64,000 bases of DNA from Nocardia arthritidis (GCF_011801145.1 NZ_CP046172.1:5704001-5768000); one strand, 5' to 3'. Counted from the stretch's first letter, positions 1-10,373 are shown. A program made the numbers and translations. Notes: generated by a model from the sequence alone, not told the origin.

Positions 1-1793
1 AGCAATTCCTTTGGTGCGACACCGAATTCGCGCCACATGTGGGCCAGGGCGTATTCCACCGCGAACAGCGCGACCTGATCCCGCGCCGGATCGCCGCCGT
101 CACCGATCGCCCGCGCCAGATCGAAATCCGATTCCGCGCGCAGCAATTCGGCGCATTCGCGTAGACCCGCGCCGAATGCGGGCACCGCGGTGGCCAGTTC
201 GTTCCAGCCTGCCCCGAGCGTGATGCCCTGTCCGGGGAACAACCACACCAGTTCCGGCGCGGGCTGTGCCTGCCCCGCGATCGGTTCGGTCAATGCCTGC
301 GCGGCCGCGGCGACCGTCGCGCCGACGGCGACCCGCCGGTGTGTGAAGCGGCGCCGGCCATAGGCCAAAGTGTCCGCGATAGACGACAATTCCTGCTTCG
401 TATCGCGGAGGTGGGTGGCCAGGTCGGCGGCGAGCCGGTCCGCCTCGGCGGCGGTGCGGGCGGAGACGAGCAACGCCTGCGGTCCGGTCGCGTCGGCCGA
501 ATTCGCCCGCGCGGGCGGCCGTTCCAGGATCACGTGCGCATTGGTGCCGCCGATCCCGAAGGCGCTCACCGCCGCGCGACGCCGCTCGTCGGGCCACTCC
601 CGCAGTTCGGTATTGACGAAGAACGGGCTGTTCGCGAAGTCGATCTCCGGGTTCGGTCGGGTGAAATGCAGGCTGGCCGGGATCTTTCCGTCCCGCACGG
701 CCAGCACCGCCTTGATGAACCCGGCCACGCCCGCCGCCGAATTGAGGTGTCCGACATTGGTTTTCACCGAGCCGATGGCGCAGAACTGCCGGGCCTCGGT
801 GTGCTCGCGGTAGGCCGAGGTGAGCGCGGCGATCTCGATCGGGTCGCCGAGCCGGGTGCCGGTGCCGTGCGCCTCGACGTAGCCGATGCTCTCCGCCGCG
901 ATACCCGCGACATCGAGCGCCTCCCGGATCACGTTGCGCTGCCCGGTGATCCCCGGCGCGGTATAGCCGACCTTGCGGCCGCCGTCGTTGTTCACCGCCG
1001 AACCGATGATCACCGCGTGGATGTTGTTCCCGTCGGCGAGCGCGTCGTCGAGTCGTTTCAGCACCACCGCACCGGCGCCGGAACCGAATACCGTCCCGGC
1101 AGCCGCCGCGTCGAACGCGCGGCAGTGCCCGTCCGGGGACAGGATCGAGCCTTCCTCGTAGACGTATCCCGTCTCGTGCGGCACCTGCACGCTGGCCCCG
1201 CCCGCCAGGGCGAGATCGCAGTGGAAGTCGAGCAGTGCCTGTACCGCCTGATGGATGGCGACCAGCGAGGTCGAGCAGGCGGTCTGCACCGCGACGCTCG
1301 GCCCGGTCAGGTCCAGCTTGTAGGACACCTTGCTGGCCAGGTAATCCGAGGCGTTCCCGTGCAGCACGGGCAGCTGCGTGCTCGGCGTCTCGAACAGCCC
1401 GCCGTGCCCGATGAGGTTGTTCAGCAGGTAGGTGCTGACGCCGGCGCCCGCGAAAACGCCTACGGGGGACGGATTTTCGCCGGGCACGAAGCCCGCGTCC
1501 TCGAAAGCCTCCCAGGCGCAACGCAGGAACAGCCGGTGCTGCGGATCGGTCAGCTGCGCCTCGCGCGGGCTCATCCCGAAGAAATCGGCGTCGAAGCGGT
1601 CGACATCGGACAGCGTCGCGCCGACGTGCACGTAACCGGCGGGCGTTCGGGCCGGACGGGTCTCGGCGGCCAAGGGCCGCAACGACTCCCGGCCCGCGCA
1701 CAGGTTCCGCCAGTACTCCTCGACGGTATCCGCCTCCGGGAAGTGGCAGGCCATGCCGACCACGGCGATCCGGAATGCGTGTTCGTCCGTCAT
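1..1793 (-). CDS. Type I polyketide synthase, KS-AT start (partial, runs off left edge)
   Basis: The N-terminal 597 residues of a modular polyketide synthase are visible. The ketosynthase fills roughly residues 8-430: the active-site Cys is in TACSTSL near residue 173, the first His in EAHGTGT near 309, and the second His in the KTNVGHLNSAAG segment near 349. A linker follows, then an acyltransferase opens at about residue 515 with LFPGQG and is cut by the window edge. The ATG overlaps the stop of the upstream NRPS as ATGA, so the two are translationally coupled. Its position after a terminal PCP means the KS should accept a peptidyl/polyketide intermediate from the NRPS and extend it by one unit. 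AT specificity and any reductive domains lie outside the window. Confidence 0.93.
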   Translation of the reverse strand, partial: MTDEHAFRIAVVGMACHFPEADTVEEYWRNLCAGRESLRPLAAETRPARTPAGYVHVGATLSDVDRFDADFFGMSPREAQLTDPQHRLFLRCAWEAFEDAGFVPGENPSPVGVFAGAGVSTYLLNNLIGHGGLFETPSTQLPVLHGNASDYLASKVSYKLDLTGPSVAVQTACSTSLVAIHQAVQALLDFHCDLALAGGASVQVPHETGYVYEEGSILSPDGHCRAFDAAAAGTVFGSGAGAVVLKRLDDALADGNNIHAVIIGSAVNNDGGRKVGYTAPGITGQRNVIREALDVAGIAAESIGYVEAHGTGTRLGDPIEIAALTSAYREHTEARQFCAIGSVKTNVGHLNSAAGVAGFIKAVLAVRDGKIPASLHFTRPNPEIDFANSPFFVNTELREWPDERRRAAVSAFGIGGTNAHVILERPPARANSADATGPQALLVSARTAAEADRLAADLATHLRDTKQELSSIADTLAYGRRRFTHRRVAVGATVAAAAQALTEPIAGQAQPAPELVWLFPGQGITLGAGWNELATAVPAFGAGLRECAELLRAESDFDLARAIGDGGDPARDQVALFAVEYALAHMWREFGVAPKEL

Positions 1794-4700
1794 GGCCTGC
1801 TCCCTTCACGATCGGCCCGGCCGCGCGGACGGCGGTCGGCGGTGCGCCGGGCCATGGCGGCGCGGCGCTCGCGGCCGCGGTCGGATTCCGCGGCGGGCGC
1901 GAGCCGCCCGGACAGCAGCCGCGCGAGATCGTCGACGGTCGGCGCGGCGAACAGATCGGTCAGCGCCAGTTCGACATTCAGCCGCCGCTCCAGCAGCCCA
2001 CGCACCCTGGCCAAGGCCAGTGAATGCCCGCCGAGGTCGAAGAAGTTCTGCCCGAGTCCCACCTCACGGCCGAGCACCTGACCCCAGATCTCGGCCACCG
2101 CCTTTTCCAATTCGGTGCCCGGCGGCGACCATACGGGCGGTTCGGGCGGCGCGATCGGCGGCAGCGCGGACCGGTCGAGTTTGCCGGTCATCCCGCGCGG
2201 CAGGGTGTCGAGCACCAGATAGGCCGAGGGAATCATGTAGTCCGGCAACCGGGTTCGCAGATATGCCGACAGCTCGCGCGGATCGGGGGTGAGCGGTCCG
2301 TCCTGGGTCAGGTACGCGACCAGACGCGGTTCCGCCGCCGCGGTGTCCAGTACGACGGCCGCCTCACCCACCGTGGGATGCGACCGCAGGAAGGTCTCGG
2401 CCTCACCGGGTTCCACTCGGTGACCGCGAATCTTGACCTGCCGGTCCTTGCGTCCGGCGAATACCAGTTCGCCGTCGGGCAGCCGCCGCGCGAGATCGCC
2501 GGTGCGGTAGTACCGCACACCGTCCGAACCTATGCCGAACGCCGCCTCGGTCAGCTCCGGACGCCGCCAGTAGCCGAGCGCGACATGTTCGCCGCGCAGC
2601 GCGATCTCACCGTAAACCTCGGTGGGACGGCCGTTCTCGTCCACCAGCTCGACGCCGACACCGGCCACCGGATGACCGATCGGCACGCCGTCGCGCTCCG
2701 CGTCCGCCGCCGTGATCAGATGTTGCAGCGCGACAGAGCATTCGGACGGCCCGTAGAGGCTCACCAATCGGCATTCGGCCGGGAAGTGCCGCGCGAAATC
2801 GCGAACGTCGCCGCGCACCACCTCCTCGCCGCCGAAGGCGACCAGGCGCAGCGTCGCGGGCAGCCAAGGTTCGTCGATATCGCTCAGCAGGTAACGGAAC
2901 AGTGTTGGCGTGCAGTGCAATACCGTGATGCCGGCGGCCTCGATCGCGGCGCGCAGTCCGGCCGGATCGTGGTCGTGCGGATCGAGTACGTGCAGCCGCG
3001 CACCCGCGACGGCCGCGCCGAACGAGTGCAACGCACCGGCGTCGAAGGTGTAGCGGGAGCTGCCCGCGACCACGTCGTCCGGGCCGAGCCGCAGCCGCCG
3101 CGCATACCGGACGGCGTGGAACAGCGCGTTGTCCCGGCTCTGCGCAACGCCTTTCGGGCGGCCGGTGGATCCGGAGGTGTGCAGGATGTAGGCGATCTCG
3201 GCGTCCTCGGGCACCACCGCCGAATCCGTTGCCGCGGTGGGCACCGCCGCGATCACCGCGATCGAATCACCGGCCACCGCGGCGGCGAGCTCCGCCAGCG
3301 CCGGATCACACAGCAGCGCGGCAACTTTCGCCTCATCGATGATCTCCCGCAACCGCGCCAGCGGCGCCCGCGGGTCGAGCGGCACATACGTCAGCCCAGC
3401 CCGCAGGACCGCCCAGACCGCGACGAAACTGTCCGGCGTGTGGTCGAACAGCAGCGCGACTCGCGCGCCGGGCGCGACCGCGTTCACCAGCGCCGCAGCC
3501 ATATTCGCACTGCGTGCGCCGAGTTCGGCATAGGTGATGGCGTTCTCGCCCGCGCTCAGCGCGACGGCGCCGGGCCGTTCGGCGATGTGCCGCGCCAGCC
3601 GGTCGGTGAGCCGATCGTCCGATCCGCGTTCGGGCACCGACGGCGTGCCGGGCAGCGGCCAATCCGGTATCACCGCAACAGGATTCGGCTCCTCGAGAGC
3701 AACCTCGCCGACCAACAGACCGGGCTGGGCGACCACCCGTGCCAGCGCCTCGGCGTAGTGCCGCAGCAGACGGTCGGCGGTCGCCGCGTCGTAGATATCG
3801 GTGCTGTATTCGAGCTCCAGCCGGGCCGCGGCGCCGGTCTCGTCGACGGTGAGGTCCAGGTCCATCCTGGCCGTACTGCGCGGGGCGTCGACGAATTCCA
3901 CGTCGAGCCCGGCCATATCGTAGGTGGGCGGCGGGGTGTTCAGATAGTTGAACATGATCTGCGCCAACGGTGTCCGGCTCGGATCCCGGTCGGGCACCAG
4001 CGCCTCGATCACCTTCTCGAACGGCGCGTCCTGGTTGGCGTGCGCCGCCAGCACCACCTGACCCACCTCGGCGATCAGGTCCCGGCAGCTGCGCTCGGGA
4101 TCCACCCGGCCGCGCAGCGCCAGCGTATTGAGGAAGCAGCCGACGAGCGGTTCGGTCGCGGCCCTGGTGCGCCCGGCGATCGGCGCGGCGACGATCAGAT
4201 CCCGTTGCCGGGTATAGCGATTCAGTACCAGGTAGAAGGTGGCGAGCAGCACCGCGAAACCGGTGACGCCGAGTTCGGCCGCCAGCGCGCGCACCTGGGC
4301 CTGCACCGCGGGGTCGATGGTGCGTCGCGCCACCGCGCCCCGGCCGCTGCGGCGCGGCGGACGCGGCCGGTCACCGGGCAGCTCGGTCACCGGCGGGTCG
4401 GCGAGCTCGGTGCGCCAGTAGTCCAGCTGGTTTTCCAGCCGACCGGCGATATCCCGCTGCCACACCGCGTAATCCGGGTATTGCACCGGCAGCGGCGGCA
4501 ATTCGAGTTCGCCGCCCGTCGTCGCCGCCCGGTAGACCGCCGCGACCTCTTGGCTCAGCACCGCCAATGACCAACCGTCGCAGGCGATGTGGTGCAGCGC
4601 GATGAGCAGCAGGTGCGCGCCGGGGCCGGTGGTCAGCAGGTGATACCGCCATACCGGGCCCTCGGCGAGATCGAACGGCGCGGCGTAGACCGCGGCGGTG

Positions 4701-7159
4701 AGGTCGGTCTGGATGCGCGCGGCCCGCTCGGCGGGCAGCCCGCCGATATCGGTGTGCGGCAACGGACGTGGCGTCGCGGGCCGCACCAGCTGGCGCAGCT
4801 CGCCGTCCTCGGTGGTGCGATATACGGTGCGCAGCACCTCGTGCCGCTTCTCCACCCTGGACAGCGCCAGCTCCAGCGCGTCGATATCGACCGCGCCCCG
4901 CAGCCGCAGCCCGCCCGGCATGATGTGGGTGCTGTTGCCCGGATCCAGCGCCTCGAGGAACCACAGCCGCTCCTGGGCGTAGGACACCGGAAGCAGATCG
5001 CCGTCGGCACGGGCCGCCGGACGCAGCGCGGGCAGCGAATTCTCCTGCGCGGGAGCCGATTCCAGCAGCAACGCGGCCTGGGCGACCGTCGGGTGCTCGA
5101 ACAGCTCGCGCAGCGAGACGGTGACGGCGAATTCGTCGAGCAGCTGGGCCAGCACTCTCGTCGCGCCCAGCGAGGTGCCGCCGAGCAGGAAGAAATCGTC
5201 GTGCCTGCCGACCTCGGGCAGGTCGAGCGCCTGCGCGAACAGCGCCGCGAGGCGCTGCTCCAGCGGTCCGACGGGCGCCTCCGAGCCACCCGCCTGCGTA
5301 CCGAGCCCGTCCTGACGCTCCGGTTCCTCCGGAATCGGTTGTGCGGCACGATTGTTCGATCGGTCGAAACCCCAGGTCGCCAGCCTGTTGTCGCCGACGG
5401 ACAGCTCGGCGACTCGCCGCCCGACCAGCCAGCCCGTCGCGAAATCGTCGGCCGCCGTGCGCTCGTCGAGCTCGACCACCCTGGTATCCGCGATCGCACC
5501 CCGGGTGCGCACCTGACCGGTCGGGCCCACGAGCAGGCAGACGATTCCGCCGTCGGCACAACGCTTTACCAGCTCCGCCACGTCGGCACGGCTGTCCCGC
5601 ACCACCAGCAGGTCGACCTGGTCGTCCGGCAACTCGGCGGTGGACCCGCCGGTCACCCGGGCAGGTACCGAGCCGCGAGCCAACGCGGCCGCGATGCCCG
5701 CGGCGACAGTGCCGTCCGGCGATTCGAGCACATGAATGGACAGGTACCGGCGCGGCAGTTCGGCCGTCAGCTCGGTGATCGCCGCGGTCGGATCCCATGC
5801 CGCGGCGCGTGCCACGGTCAGCACGTCGCGCACCAGTCCGATGGCGACCGGCTCGTCCAATACCGCGGTGTTGTAGGTGAGTTCGCAGGCGAAGCCGCTT
5901 CCGGTTTCGGCCAGGTGGAATACCAGGTCGTACAGCGTCGCCCCGGTCTCGATGGGCTGCCAGTCCAATGCGAGCCCGTCGCCGGTCGGGGCGGGCCGGT
6001 CCAGCCGCTGCTGCACGAACAGCACCTGGAACACCGGGCTGAACGCGGGATCCCAAGGCCCGCCGATGGTCTCGACAACCCGCTCGAACGGGATGGTCTC
6101 GTCGGCGTACGCGGCCAGCGCGGTATCCCTGGTGCGGTGCAGCAGGTCGCGGAAGGACCGCGCCGCGGCGAGGTCCGACCGGATCGGCACGGTGTTGACG
6201 AAATGCCCGATGGTGTCGGCGAGTTCGGTGTACGGCCGCCCCGCCATCGGAATGCCGACGCAGAACTCGTCCTGCCCGGTGTGCGCGGCGAGCACCAGTT
6301 CGTAGCAGGCCAGCAGGAAGACGAACGGCGGAACCTCGTTGGCGGCGGCGCACTTTCGCACCGATTCGGCGAGATCGTGCGGGAAGTCCGTACGCACCCG
6401 CGCACCGTCGTTGCGCACCCGCCGCGGCCGGGGCCGGGTCGCCACATCCAGTGCGGGCACACCGTCGACGAGCGCGGCGCGCCGCCGCACGGAGGCCGAA
6501 GATGGTGTGGCACTGGGGTTCTCGGCCAGCCAAGTGGCGTAGTCCGCATATTGGCGGCGCGGCGCGAGCTCGGGTTCGACACCGGCCCGGCGCGCGTCGT
6601 ACGCCGACCACAGCCGGTCGATCAACAGTCCGATCGAGATTCCGTCCAGCACCAGGTGATGGGCGACGATGCCGAGCACCCATTCCTGCCCGCCGACCCG
6701 GAGCAGCGTCCACCGCACCGGCGGACCGACCGCGAGATCGAAAGGCGCGCACGCGAATTCGGACAGTTGCTCGGCAACGGCGCTATCCCGCGCCGCCTCC
6801 GGGATCAGCCGCAGATCGTGGTCGCGCCAATCCGGATCCACGACGTCCGCCACGGTCGCGCGCAGCCCGGCCGGGGTGTCGGCGAAGACCGTCCGCAACG
6901 TGTGCTGCTGCCGAATCAGATCGGCGGCCGCGGTTTTCAGCGCCGCGACATCCAGCGGACCGGAGATCCGGATGCCGAACGGCACGTGGTAGAGCGCCGG
7001 GTTGTCGGCCAACTGTTCGTGCAGCCGGATGCCGCGCTGGGCCGCGGTGGCCGGATACGGCCCGGATCCGGTCCGTGCCGCGATGGTGGCGACCGCCGGG
7101 CCCGCGGCCCGGCGCTGGCGCAATCGGGCCAGTGCGAGTTCGCTAGCCGGTGAGTTCAT
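1790..7159 (-). CDS. Non-ribosomal peptide synthetase, C-[X]-PCP-C-A-PCP
   Basis: This 1789-residue NRPS starts with a condensation domain (about 30-460, HHLVLDG near 166). About 130-150 residues with no adenylation motifs follow (about 465-620), then a carrier (GGTSL, near 660) and a second condensation domain (735-1155, HHIACDG near 858). A full adenylation domain comes next: A3 HTSGSTGRPKG near 1330, A5 YGPSE near 1471, A7 YRTGDLAR near 1551, A8 near 1578, A10 Lys in GMTGKLDR near 1658. The last carrier is GGHSL near 1710. Hand alignment to GrsA gives a pocket code of about D-A-L-H-V-F-L-V-A-K, which I cannot assign to a substrate. There is no thioesterase. The start overlaps the upstream PKS by 17 bp and the end overlaps the downstream PKS as ATGA. 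The first module must be loaded in trans or be inactive. Confidence 0.95.
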   Translation of the reverse strand: MNSPASELALARLRQRRAAGPAVATIAARTGSGPYPATAAQRGIRLHEQLADNPALYHVPFGIRISGPLDVAALKTAAADLIRQQHTLRTVFADTPAGLRATVADVVDPDWRDHDLRLIPEAARDSAVAEQLSEFACAPFDLAVGPPVRWTLLRVGGQEWVLGIVAHHLVLDGISIGLLIDRLWSAYDARRAGVEPELAPRRQYADYATWLAENPSATPSSASVRRRAALVDGVPALDVATRPRPRRVRNDGARVRTDFPHDLAESVRKCAAANEVPPFVFLLACYELVLAAHTGQDEFCVGIPMAGRPYTELADTIGHFVNTVPIRSDLAAARSFRDLLHRTRDTALAAYADETIPFERVVETIGGPWDPAFSPVFQVLFVQQRLDRPAPTGDGLALDWQPIETGATLYDLVFHLAETGSGFACELTYNTAVLDEPVAIGLVRDVLTVARAAAWDPTAAITELTAELPRRYLSIHVLESPDGTVAAGIAAALARGSVPARVTGGSTAELPDDQVDLLVVRDSRADVAELVKRCADGGIVCLLVGPTGQVRTRGAIADTRVVELDERTAADDFATGWLVGRRVAELSVGDNRLATWGFDRSNNRAAQPIPEEPERQDGLGTQAGGSEAPVGPLEQRLAALFAQALDLPEVGRHDDFFLLGGTSLGATRVLAQLLDEFAVTVSLRELFEHPTVAQAALLLESAPAQENSLPALRPAARADGDLLPVSYAQERLWFLEALDPGNSTHIMPGGLRLRGAVDIDALELALSRVEKRHEVLRTVYRTTEDGELRQLVRPATPRPLPHTDIGGLPAERAARIQTDLTAAVYAAPFDLAEGPVWRYHLLTTGPGAHLLLIALHHIACDGWSLAVLSQEVAAVYRAATTGGELELPPLPVQYPDYAVWQRDIAGRLENQLDYWRTELADPPVTELPGDRPRPPRRSGRGAVARRTIDPAVQAQVRALAAELGVTGFAVLLATFYLVLNRYTRQRDLIVAAPIAGRTRAATEPLVGCFLNTLALRGRVDPERSCRDLIAEVGQVVLAAHANQDAPFEKVIEALVPDRDPSRTPLAQIMFNYLNTPPPTYDMAGLDVEFVDAPRSTARMDLDLTVDETGAAARLELEYSTDIYDAATADRLLRHYAEALARVVAQPGLLVGEVALEEPNPVAVIPDWPLPGTPSVPERGSDDRLTDRLARHIAERPGAVALSAGENAITYAELGARSANMAAALVNAVAPGARVALLFDHTPDSFVAVWAVLRAGLTYVPLDPRAPLARLREIIDEAKVAALLCDPALAELAAAVAGDSIAVIAAVPTAATDSAVVPEDAEIAYILHTSGSTGRPKGVAQSRDNALFHAVRYARRLRLGPDDVVAGSSRYTFDAGALHSFGAAVAGARLHVLDPHDHDPAGLRAAIEAAGITVLHCTPTLFRYLLSDIDEPWLPATLRLVAFGGEEVVRGDVRDFARHFPAECRLVSLYGPSECSVALQHLITAADAERDGVPIGHPVAGVGVELVDENGRPTEVYGEIALRGEHVALGYWRRPELTEAAFGIGSDGVRYYRTGDLARRLPDGELVFAGRKDRQVKIRGHRVEPGEAETFLRSHPTVGEAAVVLDTAAAEPRLVAYLTQDGPLTPDPRELSAYLRTRLPDYMIPSAYLVLDTLPRGMTGKLDRSALPPIAPPEPPVWSPPGTELEKAVAEIWGQVLGREVGLGQNFFDLGGHSLALARVRGLLERRLNVELALTDLFAAPTVDDLARLLSGRLAPAAESDRGRERRAAMARRTADRRPRGRADREGSRP

Positions 7160-10100
7160 CGGTGGTCTCCAATAAGGCTTGCGCTTGTTCGACCATCAGC
7201 TGCTCGAGCGTGGCCGCGACCTGGGCGACCGTCGGCTCGGTCAGCATGCGCCGCAGCGGCATATCGATCTCGAACCGCTCGCGGACGGTGCGCACAAATT
7301 GCGTTGCCAGCAGCGAATGTCCGCCGAGCCGGAAGAAGTTCTCGAAGACGCCGACCCGGTCCAGGCCGAGCATCTCGGCCCACATCTCGGCGACCACCTG
7401 CTCGTATTCGTTGCGCGGCGCCACCAGATCGGCGTCGTCGGCGAACAGCCCGGTGCGCGCGGCGCGCTCGGGAGCGGGCCCGATTTCGGTGCGTCCCTGC
7501 ACAATTCGGAAGGACGACCGCTCGTACGGATACAGCGGAAGGGGCACCCGGCGCGGCGCCCTGCGGTGCAGTGCGGACCAGCGCAGCTCGTGTCCGCGCA
7601 CATGCAGCTCGCCGAGCGCAGCGTGCAGCACGGCCTGGTCGTCCACATCCCTGGTGAGCGACGGCACCGCGATCCCGGCCCGATCGTGTTGGCGCAGCAG
7701 GTTCTTCAGCATCCCGCTGAGCACCGGATGCGGCCCGATCTCGATGAAGTCGGTGACGCCCGCCTCGATCATCGAGCCGATCGCCGCGGCGAAGGCCACC
7801 GGCATGGTCACCTGGTCGGCCCAGTACCCGCCGTCCAGCGCCGCGCCGTCCAGCAGCGCGCCGGTCGCCGTCGAATAGAACGGGACGGCGCTCGCCGTCG
7901 CGGTGAACGCGGGCATCGCCGCCGCGAAATCGGCCGCGCAGTCCCGCATCAGCGGCGAATGGAAGGCGTACGGCCCCGGCAGCGGCCTGGCCAGGATCTG
8001 GCGCTGCTCCAACCCGGCCAGCAGCGCGGCGATCGCGGTATCCGTACCGGAGAGCACCGTCCAGCGCGCCGCGTTCACGCCCGCGAGGTGCACGCCCTCC
8101 GGCAGCGGATCCAGCTCGGCGAGCGGGCAGTTCACCACGGCCATGCGACCGTTGCCGCGGGCGGACGCGGTCGCCTTCGCCCGCGCGGCGATGATCGCCG
8201 CCGCCGCGGGCAAGTCGAGCGCACCCGCCACGTACGCGGCGGCCACCTCGCCCATGCTGTGCCCGGCCACCGCGGCCGGTTCGATGCCGAGCGAGCGCCA
8301 CAGCGCCGCGAGCGCGACCTGCAGCGCGAACAGAACGGGTTGCGCCACACCGGTATCGGTGAGCTCGTCGGCGTCGCGGCCGCGGTCCAGGATGGTGAAC
8401 GGCGACCATCCGAGCAGCGGCCGCAGTTCCTTGTCCACCTCGAGCAGCGCATCACGGAAGACGGCCTGCCGCCGGATCAGCGTGCGCCCCATGCCGATCC
8501 ACTGATTGCCCTGCCCGGTGAAGATGAATCCGACAGGTCCGGCCCCGCTGCGCGGTACCCGTCCAGCCGCGCAGCCGGGCGGCAGCGCGCCTGCGGTGAG
8601 CGCCGCCAGCTTGTCGGCCAATTCGGCGGGTTCGTTCGCGACCACCGCGATCCGGAACGGATGGTGAGTGCGGTGTGCCAGCGAGGTATCCGACAACTCG
8701 GCCAGATCCGTTGTGTCGTCCAGCATTTCACGCCACGATTCGGCGACCGCAAGCGCGGCGGTCTCGCTGCGACCGGACAGCGCGAACAGGTGCGGCCCAC
8801 CGGACGCGACGGACGGCCGCTTCGGCTCCCGCCGCGCCACGCCCGTCGCGACGACATGTGCGTTGGTGCCGCCGAATCCGAACGAGCTCACCCCGGCCAG
8901 CGCCGGACCGTCGCCGGGCCATGGCGTCGGCGCGGTCGGCACCTCGAACGGCAGATCCGCGAAAGCGATGTGCGCGCTGGGTGATTCGAAGTTCCGGTTG
9001 CCGGGCACCTGACCGTGGTGCAGGGCGAGCACCGTCTTCACCAGCCCGGCGATGCCCGCCGCAGCCTCGAGGTGCCCGAAGATGGTCTTAACCGAACCGA
9101 CCAGTGCCCGATCGGCTTCCGTGCGCCCGTCGGTGAGTACCGCGCCGAGTGCCCGCGCCTCGATGGCATCGCCCAGCGCGGTGCCGGTGCCGTGCGCCTC
9201 GATGTACTGGACCGCGCCAGGTGCGACGCCGGCCCGCTCGTAGGCGCGCCGCAGCACATCGACCTGCGCGCGGTAGTTCGGCGCGGTGAGCCCGTTGGTG
9301 CGGCCGTCCTGGTTCACCGCGCTGCCGAGCAGCACCGCGTACACCCGGTCGCCATCGCGCTCGGCGGCGGCCAGCGGCTTCAAAACGACTGCCAGGCAAC
9401 CTTCGCCGCGCACATAGCCGTCCGCGCGGCGATCGAAGGTCTTGCACCGGCCGTCGGGCGCGAGCATGCCCGCCGCGGCGAGCGAATCGGTGACCCGGGG
9501 GTCGAGGGTGAGGTTCACCCCCGCCGCGACGGCGAGTTCGCAGTCGCCGTCGTGCAGGCTGCGCAGCGCCAGATGCACGGCGACCAGCGAGGACGAGCAG
9601 GCGGTGTCGACGCTCAGGCTGGGGCCGCGCAGATCGTAAAGGTAGGCAAGGCGATTCGCGGCGATGCTGCTCGCGTTGCCGGTCACCGCGTTGATATCCG
9701 CGCCGTCGGCGCCCGCCAGCTCGCGGCCGTAATCGCCCGCGCCGATACCGACGAACGTCCCGGTGGCGCTGCCCGCCAGCCGCTCGGTGGGCAGGCCCGC
9801 GTCGTCGAATGCGTCGGCGACGGTTTCCAGCAGGATGCGCTGCTGCGGATCCATCTGCGCCGCCTCGGCCGCGGAGATGCCGAAGTGGTTGGCGTCGAAC
9901 GCGTACGGATCGGGCAGGAAGGAGCCGAACCCGCCGGGTCCGCCGCGCCACCGCGGCGCCGCGCCGACCAGTTCCGTTCCATCGCACAGCGCCTGCCAGA
10001 GCTGTCGCGGCCCACGCAGATCCGCGACAACGCAACCGATGCCGATCACCGCGACCGGCTCCTGGGCGGCCCCCGACGCCGCCCGGGTGCGCTGGTCGAC

Positions 10101-10373
10101 GGGCGTATCCCGCTGCGCGGCAAGCCCTTCGGCCATCTCCCTGATGGTCGGGTACTGCCAGGCCAGATCCGGCGGCAGGGTGCGGCCGAGCCAACCACCG
10201 ACCCGCTCCACCATGGTGACCGCCGACGCCGACGAAAGACCCAGCGCGGCAAAGGTTTCCCGAACGCTCACCTGCTCCCGCGGCACTCCGGCCAGTTCGG
10301 CGATGGTGCGAGCGAGGAAGGCGCTGATCTCGTCGGCGCTGGGCGCACCCCGCTCGACGGACGCGGTGGTCAT
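7143..10373 (-). CDS. Type I polyketide synthase, ACP-KS-AT-PCP
   Basis: This 1076-residue single-module PKS has four domains: an N-terminal carrier (LGLSSAS, Ser near residue 46-48); a ketosynthase at about 105-520 (Cys in TACSSSL near 258, EAHGTGT near 393, GHLEAAAG near 431); an acyltransferase at about 610-900 (GQGNQW near 621, GHSMGE near 704, YAFHS near 801); and a C-terminal carrier (GGHSL near 1018) that would donate to the next NRPS condensation domain. The AT signature YAFH mixes the HAFH malonyl and YASH methylmalonyl types; the Phe favours malonyl-CoA. There are no KR, DH or ER domains, so a beta-keto group should remain. The leading ACP implies that a starter acyl group is loaded by another enzyme not seen here. 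Its ATG overlaps the CPBP protease stop as ATGA. Confidence 0.95.
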   Translation of the reverse strand: MTTASVERGAPSADEISAFLARTIAELAGVPREQVSVRETFAALGLSSASAVTMVERVGGWLGRTLPPDLAWQYPTIREMAEGLAAQRDTPVDQRTRAASGAAQEPVAVIGIGCVVADLRGPRQLWQALCDGTELVGAAPRWRGGPGGFGSFLPDPYAFDANHFGISAAEAAQMDPQQRILLETVADAFDDAGLPTERLAGSATGTFVGIGAGDYGRELAGADGADINAVTGNASSIAANRLAYLYDLRGPSLSVDTACSSSLVAVHLALRSLHDGDCELAVAAGVNLTLDPRVTDSLAAAGMLAPDGRCKTFDRRADGYVRGEGCLAVVLKPLAAAERDGDRVYAVLLGSAVNQDGRTNGLTAPNYRAQVDVLRRAYERAGVAPGAVQYIEAHGTGTALGDAIEARALGAVLTDGRTEADRALVGSVKTIFGHLEAAAGIAGLVKTVLALHHGQVPGNRNFESPSAHIAFADLPFEVPTAPTPWPGDGPALAGVSSFGFGGTNAHVVATGVARREPKRPSVASGGPHLFALSGRSETAALAVAESWREMLDDTTDLAELSDTSLAHRTHHPFRIAVVANEPAELADKLAALTAGALPPGCAAGRVPRSGAGPVGFIFTGQGNQWIGMGRTLIRRQAVFRDALLEVDKELRPLLGWSPFTILDRGRDADELTDTGVAQPVLFALQVALAALWRSLGIEPAAVAGHSMGEVAAAYVAGALDLPAAAAIIAARAKATASARGNGRMAVVNCPLAELDPLPEGVHLAGVNAARWTVLSGTDTAIAALLAGLEQRQILARPLPGPYAFHSPLMRDCAADFAAAMPAFTATASAVPFYSTATGALLDGAALDGGYWADQVTMPVAFAAAIGSMIEAGVTDFIEIGPHPVLSGMLKNLLRQHDRAGIAVPSLTRDVDDQAVLHAALGELHVRGHELRWSALHRRAPRRVPLPLYPYERSSFRIVQGRTEIGPAPERAARTGLFADDADLVAPRNEYEQVVAEMWAEMLGLDRVGVFENFFRLGGHSLLATQFVRTVRERFEIDMPLRRMLTEPTVAQVAATLEQLMVEQAQALLETTDELTG

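Noticed and set aside
339-2081. Long plus-strand frames opposite the PKS/NRPS genes (also 2024-4570, 4589-7153, 7179-8984)
   Set aside because: They are antisense shadows in high-GC DNA, rich in Arg/Gly/Pro and without domains; the minus-strand synthase domains are unambiguous.
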